From the NCBI GenBank assembly GCA_001724855.1, contig MEED01000010.1:21843-85842 (forward strand): 64,000 nucleotides of DNA. The letters are read 5' to 3'. This DNA comes from Lautropia sp. SCN 69-89 (GTDB lineage: Bacteria; Pseudomonadota; Gammaproteobacteria; Burkholderiales; Burkholderiaceae_E). Positions 7,702-15,784 of this stretch are shown in pieces. How positions within the stretch are numbered: the stretch's first letter is position 1; each line of letters begins with the position of its first letter. The position numbers and the translations under genes were made by a program. The notes under the pieces are model-generated. The model saw only the letters and a program-made list of their open reading frames with translations. It was not told the origin of the DNA and did not search any database.

Positions 7702-10463
7702 GCCGCGGCCCTCCGGATGGCGACGCGCACGATGTCGGCGCTCGAGCCGGTGGCGTCGGTGAGATCCATCGACATGGTGGCCAGCGCGTTCAGGCTGGGC
7801 ACGCCGAAGTCTTTCGCGAACGGCGTGGCCCAGTGGTTGAACTGGCCGATCAGCAGCAGCGTGTCGGGACGGATGCCCTGGCGCAGCACCGCGCGTCCGC
7901 GCACGCTGCGCTTCGGCGTGGCGATCTCGATCTCGTCGCCATCCTCGATGCCGAGCTTCGCGGCCGCCTGCGGGTTCACGATCACGCCGCGGTGGCCTGC
8001 GACGTTTTCGGCGACTTCGCGGATCATCTGCACGCCGACGTTGCCGCCCCAGGCGTACTGCATGCTGCGCGAGGTGAGCAGCCAGAACGGATAGTCTTCG
8101 GCGTGCGCGCCGTCGGCGGTGACGATGCCTTCCCAGAGCCCGGGGAAGTCTTTCCACGGGGGCAGCGCCTGGTACTCGCCCATCTGCTTGTCCCACCAGC
8201 GCATGTCGTGCTCGTGCAGTCGCCGACCCAGCTCGGCGCCCACGCGCATCAGGCGCTCCTGGTAGGGCAGCTCGAAGCGCAGGTTGCGCTCGACCATCGT
8301 CGGATACAGGTACCAGGCGAGGCGCGGAAACGGCTTCGTGGCCAGCCCCTGCTCCTTCCACCAGTCGAGCCCGTGGGCCTGCGCACCGTCGGTGAGCTCG
8401 GCGCTGGCCGCACGGCAGGCCGCGTCCCAGATCTCCTCGCGGGTATGCGCGCGCTCGAGCGCCAGGGAGAAGTCGCCGTGCTCGCCCTTCAGCGGCACTC
8501 CGCACGTGCCCTTGTTGATCGACGCGTTGTACTTCTCGAGGATGCCGCTGCGTCGCGCCAGTTCGGTGGCGATGTCGGTGAAGTCGCGGGCCTGCCCGCG
8601 CATCGCGACTGCAGGCTGGCGCAGCGCGAAGCCTTCGTGGTCCCAGAACTGTTCCACGTACTTGGTCGCGCCGATGCGGATCAGCTGCAGCCCTTCGAGG
8701 TCGGTCGCGTCGGGCAGCAGGATGTCGGCGAAGTGGTTGGTCTCGTCGCGCGTGTACGCGAGCGCGACGACGAACGGGAAGCGGGCGATCTTGTCGGCGA
8801 CCGACAGCGTGTCCCAGAACGAGATCGCCGGGTTCGTGCGGTAGACGAACCAGACGTCGGGGAAGGTGACCTTCGGCAGGCCCTTCGGCGTTTCGTCGAG
8901 GAACATCCACGAGAAGTGCGTCGGGCCGAGCGCCTGGCTCCATGCGCCGTTGCCCACGAGCGGCACCATCGTGCGATAGGCGTTGCGGATGTTCGGGCGC
9001 GGCGACCAGTTCTTTCGGTCGGTGGGGTTCAGCGGGTAGGCCATGAACCCGTCGGGGCCGGGCTTCGCGCTCTCCAGCCGCTCGGACATCGGGCGCACCA
9101 GCCGCACGGTGGTGCCGATGGTGCCGCCGGGAACCTCGAGCGCGCCCACCAGCGAGGCGAGCATCGTTCGCGCCCAGCAGCACTCGTAGCCGCCCCAGCC
9201 GTTGTTGATCGTCTTGCCCAGCGTGACCGCGACCGGGCGATACGGAAGCTCGCGGCCCTCGATCTCGATCGTCTGGCCGACGCAGGCGTGCTCGACGTAT
9301 TCGAGCGCGATCCTGCGCATCGTGGCCGCCGGCACGTCGCAGACGCCCTGCGCCCACTCGGGCGAGTAGGGCCGCATGTGCGCGACCAGCTTGTCGAACG
9401 CGGTCTCGCCCGCGAGCAGGCCGTCGGCGAGCACCTCGTCGTCGGGGCCGATCTCGACCGCGTCGACCTCGACGCTGGCGTGCAGTGCTTCGTCGAGCCC
9501 CTCGCTGTCGTGCGGGCGGGCGCAGCCGGCGCTCGCATCCCAGACGAGCGGCTTGCGGCTCGCGCGATCGCGCAGGTAGTAGCCGTTGGGGCCGACCAGG
9601 TACGCCGACGCGGTGCGCCTGGCGAGGAAGGGCAGGTCGAGCCGCTCGCGCGGCACTTCGTGCAGCAGCACGTGGATCAGCGCATAGAGGAACGCCGCGT
9701 CGGTCTTGGGTTTGATCGGCACCCACTGCGCCGAGCAGGCACCGGTGACCGACAGGTGCGGCTCGACCTGGACGCGCTTCAGGCCGCGCACGCGCGCCTG
9801 CGAATGCCGCCAGACGCCGACCACGCCGCCCGAGGCCTCGATGTTCGAGCCGCAGGAGATCAGGTAGTTGCAGTTCGGCGTGTCGGCCGCGACGATGAAC
9901 GCGCGGTGCCAGAACTCGCCGTACAGGTGCTCGGAGTGGTCGCACTTGACGCCCTGGCCCGAGCCGAAGCCCATGTCGACCGGCCCCCAGGCCGCGAGGA
10001 AGGCCGGGAACGTGCCCATGTAGAACTGCGGCGTGCCGCCGCCGCCGAAGCTCGCCGCCAGCCGCGGGTAGCCCGATTCGTCGGTGAGGCCCTGCTCGCG
10101 GATGCGGTTCAGGCGCTCGGCGATCGTGTCGAACGCCTCCTCCCAGGAGATCGGCACGAAGCCCGGATCCTGGTCGCGGCCCTTCTTCGGGTTGGTCCGC
10201 TTCATCGGCGTGAGGATCCGGTTCGGGTTGTAGGTCTTCTGGACCAGCCCGTAGGCCTTCACGCAGACCTTGCCGCCGCCCGGATGGATCTTCTCGGCGC
10301 AGAAGTTGGGCTCCACCTCGGTGGCCACGCCATCGACCACCTTGACGGTGAGCAGGTCGGGGCCCGCCACGCACTGGTAGCAGTAGGTGGGAACCCGGCG
10401 CAGGCCAGGCGCGGGCGCGTCGGCGCGGCCCGCGTCGGCTGCGGCGGCAGCAGCGACGCTCAT
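7698..10463 (-). CDS. padB: Phenylacetyl-CoA:acceptor oxidoreductase molybdopterin subunit PadB
   Basis: A 921-residue molybdopterin oxidoreductase of the DMSO-reductase superfamily, with the N-terminal Fe-S/Mo-binding domain, a large central domain and a C-terminal dinucleotide-binding domain (from about residue 800). The enzyme family oxidises the alpha carbon of phenylacetyl-CoA to the keto level, giving phenylglyoxylate. No Tat signal is seen. The Fe-S region has Cys28 and Cys31, then AGPD where a third Cys is usual, and later Cys55 and Cys67, so ligand use may differ from the standard C-x2-C-x3-C pattern. It forms a unit with padC and padD and is followed by the CoA ligase, as in known anaerobic phenylacetate clusters. 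Other alkyl/aryl oxidoreductases of this superfamily are possible but fit the neighbours less well. Confidence 0.85.
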   Translation of the reverse strand: MSVAAAAAADAGRADAPAPGLRRVPTYCYQCVAGPDLLTVKVVDGVATEVEPNFCAEKIHPGGGKVCVKAYGLVQKTYNPNRILTPMKRTNPKKGRDQDPGFVPISWEEAFDTIAERLNRIREQGLTDESGYPRLAASFGGGGTPQFYMGTFPAFLAAWGPVDMGFGSGQGVKCDHSEHLYGEFWHRAFIVAADTPNCNYLISCGSNIEASGGVVGVWRHSQARVRGLKRVQVEPHLSVTGACSAQWVPIKPKTDAAFLYALIHVLLHEVPRERLDLPFLARRTASAYLVGPNGYYLRDRASRKPLVWDASAGCARPHDSEGLDEALHASVEVDAVEIGPDDEVLADGLLAGETAFDKLVAHMRPYSPEWAQGVCDVPAATMRRIALEYVEHACVGQTIEIEGRELPYRPVAVTLGKTINNGWGGYECCWARTMLASLVGALEVPGGTIGTTVRLVRPMSERLESAKPGPDGFMAYPLNPTDRKNWSPRPNIRNAYRTMVPLVGNGAWSQALGPTHFSWMFLDETPKGLPKVTFPDVWFVYRTNPAISFWDTLSVADKIARFPFVVALAYTRDETNHFADILLPDATDLEGLQLIRIGATKYVEQFWDHEGFALRQPAVAMRGQARDFTDIATELARRSGILEKYNASINKGTCGVPLKGEHGDFSLALERAHTREEIWDAACRAASAELTDGAQAHGLDWWKEQGLATKPFPRLAWYLYPTMVERNLRFELPYQERLMRVGAELGRRLHEHDMRWWDKQMGEYQALPPWKDFPGLWEGIVTADGAHAEDYPFWLLTSRSMQYAWGGNVGVQMIREVAENVAGHRGVIVNPQAAAKLGIEDGDEIEIATPKRSVRGRAVLRQGIRPDTLLLIGQFNHWATPFAKDFGVPSLNALATMSMDLTDATGSSADIVRVAIRRAAA

Positions 10464-10867
10464 GCCAGTCCTGCCTTCTTCGCCTTCGCAGCCAGGCGCG
10501 CCGCAGTGCCTTCGACATCGACCACGAAGCGGCTGTGCCGGCCGCGGCAGATCGCGTCGACGCTGTCACGGCCCTCGACCTCGAAGGTGACCGCGCGGCC
10601 CTTGACCTCGGCGATCGTCACCTTCAGCTCGACCGGCATCCCGAGCAACGTGGCGGCGAGGTGGTCGATCTCCACGCGCGTGCCCACCGAGTCTTCGCCG
10701 GCGTCGAGGTGCTCGAGCAGCAACTCCCGGCAGGCGATTTCGATGTCCTGCACCAGCATCGGCGTGGCGTAGACGCGGGCGTTCTCGCCCATGAAGCCGA
10801 TCGTGCGATCGCGATCGACGGTGAGCTTGCTGGTGCGCGTCGCGCCGGGGACGAGGGTCGGTTTCAT
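10460..10867 (-). CDS. Hotdog-fold thioesterase (fluoroacetyl-CoA-thioesterase-like)
   Basis: A 135-residue single hotdog-domain protein. The central segment SVGTRVEIDHLAATLLGMPV matches the FlK-like/YbgC-like thioesterase pattern, in which a Thr and a His near this helix take part in catalysis. It overlaps padB by 4 bp and follows livF by 72 bp. Inference from context: it may hydrolyse phenylglyoxylyl-CoA or rescue CoA from dead-end aryl-CoA thioesters made by the operon. Substrate is not determined by sequence. Confidence 0.78.
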   Translation of the reverse strand: MKPTLVPGATRTSKLTVDRDRTIGFMGENARVYATPMLVQDIEIACRELLLEHLDAGEDSVGTRVEIDHLAATLLGMPVELKVTIAEVKGRAVTFEVEGRDSVDAICRGRHSRFVVDVEGTAARLAAKAKKAGLA

Positions 10868-10939
10868 CGGATTCTCCGTGTTCGTTGCCGGGCATGGCGG
10901 ATGCCGGACCGGCGTCGTGAGTGGCGGATTCCTGGCGGG

Positions 10940-11641
10940 CTACAGCCCGAGATAAGCCTGCTGCACCGCCGGGTCGTGCAGCAATTCGGTGCCGCTGCCG
11001 GAAAGGGCGATGCGGCCGACTTCGAGCACGTAGGCGCGGTCGGCCACCGACAGCGCCGCACGCGCGTTCTGGTCGACCAGCAGGATCGTGGTGTTGGCGT
11101 CCTTCAGCGAGCGGATCGTCGCGAAGATCTCGGCCACCAGGCGCGGCGCCAGGCCCATGCTGGGCTCGTCGAGCAGCAGCAGCCTGGGGCGCGACATCAG
11201 CGCCCGGCCCATCGCGAGCATCTGCTGCTGTCCGCCCGACAGCGTGCCGGCCGCGTCGTGGCGTTTCGACGCCAGGATCGGGAACAGCGTGTAGACATGT
11301 TCGAGCCCGCCGGCGATCTCGCCCGCCGGGCGCACGTAGGCACCGAGCTTGAGGTTGTCTTCGACCGTGAGCGGGCCGAATACCTGCCTGCCCTCAGGCA
11401 CCTGGACGATGCCCATGCGCACGCGCGCGCGCGGCGACACGCGGGTGACGTCGGCGCCCTCGAAGCGCACGCTGCCTGCCGCAGCGGGCTGCACCCCCGA
11501 GAGGGTGCGCAGCAGCGTCGACTTGCCGGCGCCGTTGGCGCCCACGAGGGCGACGAGCTCGCCGTCGTTGACGCTCAGGCTGACCGAGTCGAGCGCGGTG
11601 ATGCGGCCGTAGCGGCTGGAGAGCCCGGCGACTTCAAGCAT
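10940..11641 (-). CDS. livF: Branched-chain-type ABC transporter ATPase LivF
   Basis: A 233-residue ABC ATPase with Walker A GANGAGKSTL near residue 38, signature LSGGQQQML, Walker B LLLLDEPSMGLAP and a downstream His switch. LivF-type features include the SRYG start motif and the C-terminal HDPAVQQAYLG sequence. It partners with LivG to power the LivHM channel. It overlaps livG by 8 bp. In this operon the transporter probably imports an aromatic acid rather than an amino acid, an inference from the co-operonic pad/hcr genes. Confidence 0.9.
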   Translation of the reverse strand: MLEVAGLSSRYGRITALDSVSLSVNDGELVALVGANGAGKSTLLRTLSGVQPAAAGSVRFEGADVTRVSPRARVRMGIVQVPEGRQVFGPLTVEDNLKLGAYVRPAGEIAGGLEHVYTLFPILASKRHDAAGTLSGGQQQMLAMGRALMSRPRLLLLDEPSMGLAPRLVAEIFATIRSLKDANTTILLVDQNARAALSVADRAYVLEVGRIALSGSGTELLHDPAVQQAYLGL

Positions 11642-12488
11642 TCGCCTGCTCCGGCTGCGCTGCCGCGCCCAGGTAGGCCTCGATCACGCGCGGGTCGTTG
11701 CGCACCTGGTCGGCGGTGCCTTCGGCGAGCCGGCGCCCATAGTCGAGCACCAGGATGTGGTCGGACACGCCCATGACCAGCCGCATGTTGTGTTCGACCA
11801 GCACGACGGTCGTGCCGCCGTCGGCGAGCCGGCGGATGAGCACTGCGATGTCGGCCGATTCGGTGGGGTTCAGGCCAGCGGCCGGTTCGTCGAGCAGCAG
11901 GAACTTCGGTTCGCCGGCCAGCGCGCGAGCGATCTCCAGGCGCTTCAGTGCGCCGTACGGCATGGCATCGGCGCTCGATTCTGCGTGGGCGCCGAGCCCG
12001 ACGAACTTCAGCAGCTCGAGTGCACGCTCGCGGCAATCGCGCTCGGTGCGCCGCAGTTGCGAAGTGCGCAGCAGCGTGGGCAGCAGCCCGCAGCGCTCGC
12101 GCAGATGGCGCCCGGTCATCACGTTCTCGAGCGCGCTCATGTTGAAGAAGATCTGCAGGTTCTGGAACGTTCGGCCGATGCCGGCGGCGGCGAATACGTG
12201 CGCGGGCTGGCCGGTGAGGTCGCGGCCGCGCAGGCCGATGCGGCCGGCGCTGGGCAGGTAGACGCCGGTGAGCAGGTTCAGCAGCGTCGTCTTGCCGGCG
12301 CCGTTGGGGCCGATGATCGAATGGACCATGCCTTCGCGCAGCAAGAAGGAGAGGTCCTGGACGGCGTGGATGCCGCCGAATTCTTTCGACAGGCCCTGTA
12401 CGCGCAGGCCGTCGTCGGCCGCCTGCGTCGCGCCGGCAGCCGTCGCATGCGCAGTCGTCATCGTGGAGTCGCTCGTCGGACCGGACAT
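11634..12488 (-). CDS. livG: Branched-chain-type ABC transporter ATPase LivG
   Basis: A 284-residue ABC ATPase. An unusually long N-terminal extension of about 28 residues, rich in Ala/Thr, precedes the core. Walker A is GPNGAGKTTLLN, and the LivG-specific IGRTFQNLQIF segment is present. Walker B is FLLLDEPAAGLNP, followed by the LVEHNM switch. The ATG at 12488 abuts the livM stop (2 bp gap). An internal ATG at residue 10 could also serve as start. Confidence 0.9.
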   Translation of the reverse strand: MSGPTSDSTMTTAHATAAGATQAADDGLRVQGLSKEFGGIHAVQDLSFLLREGMVHSIIGPNGAGKTTLLNLLTGVYLPSAGRIGLRGRDLTGQPAHVFAAAGIGRTFQNLQIFFNMSALENVMTGRHLRERCGLLPTLLRTSQLRRTERDCRERALELLKFVGLGAHAESSADAMPYGALKRLEIARALAGEPKFLLLDEPAAGLNPTESADIAVLIRRLADGGTTVVLVEHNMRLVMGVSDHILVLDYGRRLAEGTADQVRNDPRVIEAYLGAAAQPEQANA

Positions 12489-12490
12489 CG

Positions 12491-13489
12491 TCAGCCCCGC
12501 TTGCGAGCGAGCAGGCCGACCAGCGTCGGCACGGCGCCGCGCGGCAGGAAGATCATCGTGATCATCAGGATGGCGCCAAAGACGACCATCTCGTAATCCT
12601 TGATCACCGTGAGCGCCTGCGGCAGCACGGTGAGGATCGCGGCGCCGACGACGGCGCCGAAGGTCGAGGCCATGCCGCCGAAGACGACCATGGTCACCAG
12701 CTCGACCGAATGCAGGAACGAAGCCTTGGCGGGCGTGATGAAGCCGCTGTAGAACGCGGTGAGTCCGCCGGCGATCGCGGCGAACACCGCCGAGACCACG
12801 AAGACCATCAGCTTCTGGCGCGCGCTGTCGATGCCGACCACCTCGGCGGCCACCTCGGAGGTGTGCAGCGCGCGCAGCGCCCGGCCGGTGGGCGATTCGA
12901 TCAGGTTCAACGCCACCCAGACCGCGAGCAGCAGGCAGCCGCCGACGATCCAGTACCAGGTCTGTTCGCCGCTCACCGCCAGGCCGAACACGGTGAACGG
13001 CGGTACCGGCATGCCGTCGGGTCCGCCGGTGATGCGGTCTTCGTTGGCGAGCACGATCGACACGATGACGCCGAGGCCCAGGGTGGCCATCGCGAGGTAG
13101 TGGCCCTTCAGGCGCAGGATCGGGCGCCCGACGACGAAGGCCATCAGCGCCACCGCCGTGGTGGCGATGGCCAGCGCGGCCAGCGGCGGCAGCCCGTAGC
13201 GCGAGGCCAGCAGCGCCGAGCCGTAGGCGCCCAGGCCGAAGAAGCCGGCGTGCCCGAGGCTGATCTGGCCGGCGTAGCCGATCAGCAGGTTCAGCCCCAC
13301 GCAGACGATCGCGTTCAGGCCGACGAGAATCGCGACGTCGTAGAAGTAGTCGTTGGCGAGCGCCAGCGGCGCCAGCGCGATGACGAGCGCGAGCGCGCCC
13401 AGGCCGCCGGTTCGCGGCGACGCCCACCAGCGTGCGCGGTTGGCCGGGCGGTCAGACACGGTCGCTCTTGACTGCACCAAGGATTCCAT
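12491..13489 (-). CDS. livM: Branched-chain-type ABC transporter permease LivM
   Basis: A 332-residue permease with about nine membrane segments. It carries the family motif around GLNLLIGYAGQISLGHAGFFGLGAY and the cytoplasmic coupling segment around RALHTSEVAAEVVGID. The ATG at 13489 overlaps the end of livH by 38 bp; a GTG at 13459 (overlap 8 bp) is an equally reasonable start and would drop ten residues of a non-conserved N-terminus. It pairs with LivH to form the channel. Confidence 0.87.
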   Translation of the reverse strand: MESLVQSRATVSDRPANRARWWASPRTGGLGALALVIALAPLALANDYFYDVAILVGLNAIVCVGLNLLIGYAGQISLGHAGFFGLGAYGSALLASRYGLPPLAALAIATTAVALMAFVVGRPILRLKGHYLAMATLGLGVIVSIVLANEDRITGGPDGMPVPPFTVFGLAVSGEQTWYWIVGGCLLLAVWVALNLIESPTGRALRALHTSEVAAEVVGIDSARQKLMVFVVSAVFAAIAGGLTAFYSGFITPAKASFLHSVELVTMVVFGGMASTFGAVVGAAILTVLPQALTVIKDYEMVVFGAILMITMIFLPRGAVPTLVGLLARKRG

Positions 13490-14327
13490 CGGGACGCACG
13501 AACAGCACGACGAGAATGATCACGAACGCGATCACGTCCTTGTAGGCCGACGACAGGTAGCCGGCACCGAGGCTTTCGAGCAGCCCCAGCACGAGTCCGC
13601 CGACGATGGCCCCCGGAAAGCTGCCCAGGCCGCCGAGCATCGCCGCGGCGAATCCCTTGAGCCCGAGCATGATTCCGGCGTCGTACGACGTGAAGGTGAT
13701 CGGCGCGATCAGCACGCCGGCGACCGCGCCGAGCGCGGCTGCCAGCCCGAAGCTGGCGAACAGGACCTTGCGCACCTCGATGCCGACCAGTTGCGCGGCG
13801 AAGCGGTTGTACGAGGTGGCCAGCATCGCCTTGCCGAGCAGCGTGCGGTTGAAGAACCACGACAGGGCGGCTACGATCACCACGGTGACGCCGATCACCC
13901 ACAGGCTCTGCGGAACGATGGTGGCGCCGAGAATCGAGATCGGCGCGTCGCCCGACAGCGGCGGCAGCGCGTGGATGCTCTTGTCCCAGATGAGCTGCGC
14001 CAGGCCGCGCAGGAAGATCGATGCGCCGATGGTGATGATGATCAGCGTCACCACGTCGGCCTTGCGGGCACGTCCGACCGCCAGCCACTCGAGCAGGAGC
14101 CCGACCACGCCCGTGACCGCCACGGCACCGAGCAGGGCGATCGGCATCGGCAGTCCGGAACCGATGAACGACACCGCGCTCATGCCGCCGATCATCACGA
14201 ACTCGCCCTGGGCGAAGTTGATGACGTAGCTGGCATTGAAGATGATCGAGAAGCCCAGGGCCACCAGCGCATAGATCGCGCCGATGGTGAGGCCACCGGC
14301 GAGAAACTGCAGCCATGCTCCGCTCAT
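13452..14327 (-). CDS. livH: Branched-chain-type ABC transporter permease LivH
   Basis: A 291-residue permease with a LivH N-terminus (GLTIGAIYALVALGFSIIF), the motif NFAQGEFVMIGG and about eight membrane segments. It forms the translocation pore with LivM. It begins 37 bp after livK and overlaps livM. No substrate information is visible in the protein; context suggests an aromatic acid. Confidence 0.9.
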   Translation of the reverse strand: MSGAWLQFLAGGLTIGAIYALVALGFSIIFNASYVINFAQGEFVMIGGMSAVSFIGSGLPMPIALLGAVAVTGVVGLLLEWLAVGRARKADVVTLIIITIGASIFLRGLAQLIWDKSIHALPPLSGDAPISILGATIVPQSLWVIGVTVVIVAALSWFFNRTLLGKAMLATSYNRFAAQLVGIEVRKVLFASFGLAAALGAVAGVLIAPITFTSYDAGIMLGLKGFAAAMLGGLGSFPGAIVGGLVLGLLESLGAGYLSSAYKDVIAFVIILVVLFVRPDGILGAVKSDRV

Positions 14328-14364
14328 TGCCGTTCCTCGCCGGGGTGGCCGGTCGGCGCTGCCG

Positions 14365-15534
14365 TCAGTTCTTGACCAGCGTCCAGTTGCCGTTGCGCAC
14401 TTCGAGCATGCGGAAGGCGCTGAGGTCGAGACCCATGTGGTCGGTGGGCGACATGTTGAACTGCCCGCCCGTGCCCATCAGGCCCTTGGTCTTCTCGATC
14501 TCGTCGCGCACCTTGGCCTTGTCGGTGCCGCCGGCGCGCTTGATCGCCTCGACCGCGATCATCAGCGCATCGTAGGCGTGGCCGCCGAAGGTGGACACGT
14601 CGGACTTGTAGCGCGCCGTGTAGTCGTGGGCGTACGCCGTCACGACCGGCTTCTGCGGATCGTTGGCGGGCAGGATGTCGGCCACCAGCAGCGCGGCAGC
14701 GGGCAGGCGCACGCCTTCAGCCGCTCCGCCGGAGAGCTTGATGTACTCCTTGGAGGCCACGCCGTGCGACTGGTAGAAGGGCTGCGTGAGGCCGAGCTGG
14801 CGGTAGTTCTTCGTGACGATCGCCGGACCCTGGCCGAAGCCGCAGTTCATCACCGCCTGCACGCCGGGCGTGCCCTTGATCTTGGTGAGCTGCGCGGTCA
14901 TGTCGGTGTCGGCTGCGCCGTAGCTCTCGTCGGCGACGATCTCGATGCCGTACTTCGGCGCCACCTTGATGCACTCGTTGCGCAGAGACTTGTCGAAGCC
15001 GCCGGCCCCGGTGATCAGCGCGAGCTTGCTCAGCTTGCGCTCGTTCATGTCGGTGAAGATCTTCTCGCAGGCCATGCGATCGGTGTGCGGCGTCTTGAAC
15101 ACCCACTTCTTCACCGGCTCGATGATGACTACCGCGCCCGCCAGCGAGATGAACGGGATCTGCGCCTGCTCGACCAGCGGCACCGCGGCCATCGTTTCGC
15201 CGGTGCTCGTGCCGCCGATGATGAGATCGACCTTGTCCTGCTCGACGAGCCGCTTGGTGAAGGTGCGCGCCTTCTCGGCGTCGCCGGCGGAGTCGTAGGA
15301 GACCAGTTGCAGCTTGCGCCCGAGAACGCCGCCCGCCGCGTTGATGCGCTCGACGTACATGTCGAGCGTCTTCTGTTCGGGGTCGCCGAGGAAGGAGGCG
15401 GGCCCGGTGACCGCAAGGAACGCCCCGATTTTGATAGGCTCCTGTGCCGCGGCCGTTCCGGTTCCGATCAGCGCGGCCGCGGCGAAGGTGCCGGCCAGGC
15501 GGATCGCGATTCGGGCACTTGCAACGAAATTCAT
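14365..15534 (-). CDS. livK: Periplasmic ABC substrate-binding protein (LivK-like, aromatic acid type)
   Basis: A 389-residue periplasmic binding protein of the Leu/Ile/Val family. A signal peptide is predicted to be cleaved after an AAAQ-type site near residue 30. The mature protein begins EPIKIGAFLAVTGPASFLGD, with later GGTSTGETMA and GGHAYDALMIA segments typical of the type-I fold. As first gene of the operon it probably captures the aromatic substrate for LivHMGF. The ribosome site AGAGGAGA lies just upstream of ATG 15534. A long leader (about 186 nt if the FNR-type promoter is right) precedes it. Confidence 0.88.
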   Translation of the reverse strand: MNFVASARIAIRLAGTFAAAALIGTGTAAAQEPIKIGAFLAVTGPASFLGDPEQKTLDMYVERINAAGGVLGRKLQLVSYDSAGDAEKARTFTKRLVEQDKVDLIIGGTSTGETMAAVPLVEQAQIPFISLAGAVVIIEPVKKWVFKTPHTDRMACEKIFTDMNERKLSKLALITGAGGFDKSLRNECIKVAPKYGIEIVADESYGAADTDMTAQLTKIKGTPGVQAVMNCGFGQGPAIVTKNYRQLGLTQPFYQSHGVASKEYIKLSGGAAEGVRLPAAALLVADILPANDPQKPVVTAYAHDYTARYKSDVSTFGGHAYDALMIAVEAIKRAGGTDKAKVRDEIEKTKGLMGTGGQFNMSPTDHMGLDLSAFRMLEVRNGNWTLVKN

Positions 15535-15588
15535 CCGAGTCTCCTCTTCTTGTCTGCGACGACATGGCCGCGATGCGGCCTGGATTCG

Positions 15589-15617
15589 CCCCGTCGCGCG
15601 CTTCGCGCGAGACGGGG
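15589..15617 (-). other. Strong GC hairpin in the livK leader
   Basis: An inverted repeat: CCCCGTC (15589-15595) pairs with GACGGGG (15611-15617), and GCGCG pairs with CGCGC around a CTT loop, with a 2-nt bulge. It lies 55 bp upstream of the livK start, inside the predicted leader RNA. No T-run follows on the minus strand, so it is not a classical terminator. An RNA-stability or regulatory role is only a possibility. Confidence 0.5.
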
Positions 15618-15720
15618 CAGTTGCGCCATCGGCCGGCTGCCGGGACGGGGCCGACCGACGGTGTCTGCTCGGGGCAACGAACCGCGCGTCTGTGGCAACG
15701 ACATTTACAGAACGCCCGTT

Positions 15721-15769
15721 AACCCCTATTCTGGTACCGGAATGCGGGTATTCACTTGATCTGTATCAG
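15721..15769 (-). promoter_or_regulatory. FNR/Anr-type class II promoter for the livK-pad-hcr operon
   Basis: The 14-mer TTGATCTGTATCAG at 15756-15769 matches the FNR consensus TTGAT-N4-ATCAA at 9 of 10 positions. Reading toward livK, a -10-like hexamer CAGAAT sits at 15733-15728 (4 of 6 matches to TATAAT). A start point at 15721 puts the box centre at exactly -41.5, the class II activator position. The site lies between livK and the divergent acetyltransferase gene. For the plus-strand gene the same geometry would place a start point inside the coding sequence, so activation of the minus operon is the better reading. A Crp-family relative such as DNR could also bind. Confidence 0.7.
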
Positions 15770-15784
15770 CCTTTCGGGGTACCG

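Noticed and set aside
7833..10772. A 979-codon open frame on the plus strand
   Set aside because: It is antisense to padB and its neighbours, has no recognisable domain and a composition typical of shadow frames in GC-rich DNA.
10888..10908. Imperfect hairpin between livF and the thioesterase gene
   Set aside because: It has a mismatch and no T-tract, and the genes clearly belong to one operon; not convincing as a terminator.
15733..15783. Two GGTACC copies (15733-15738 and 15778-15783) flanking the FNR box
   Set aside because: A six-base palindrome occurring twice in 50 bp is suggestive but too short to call an operator.
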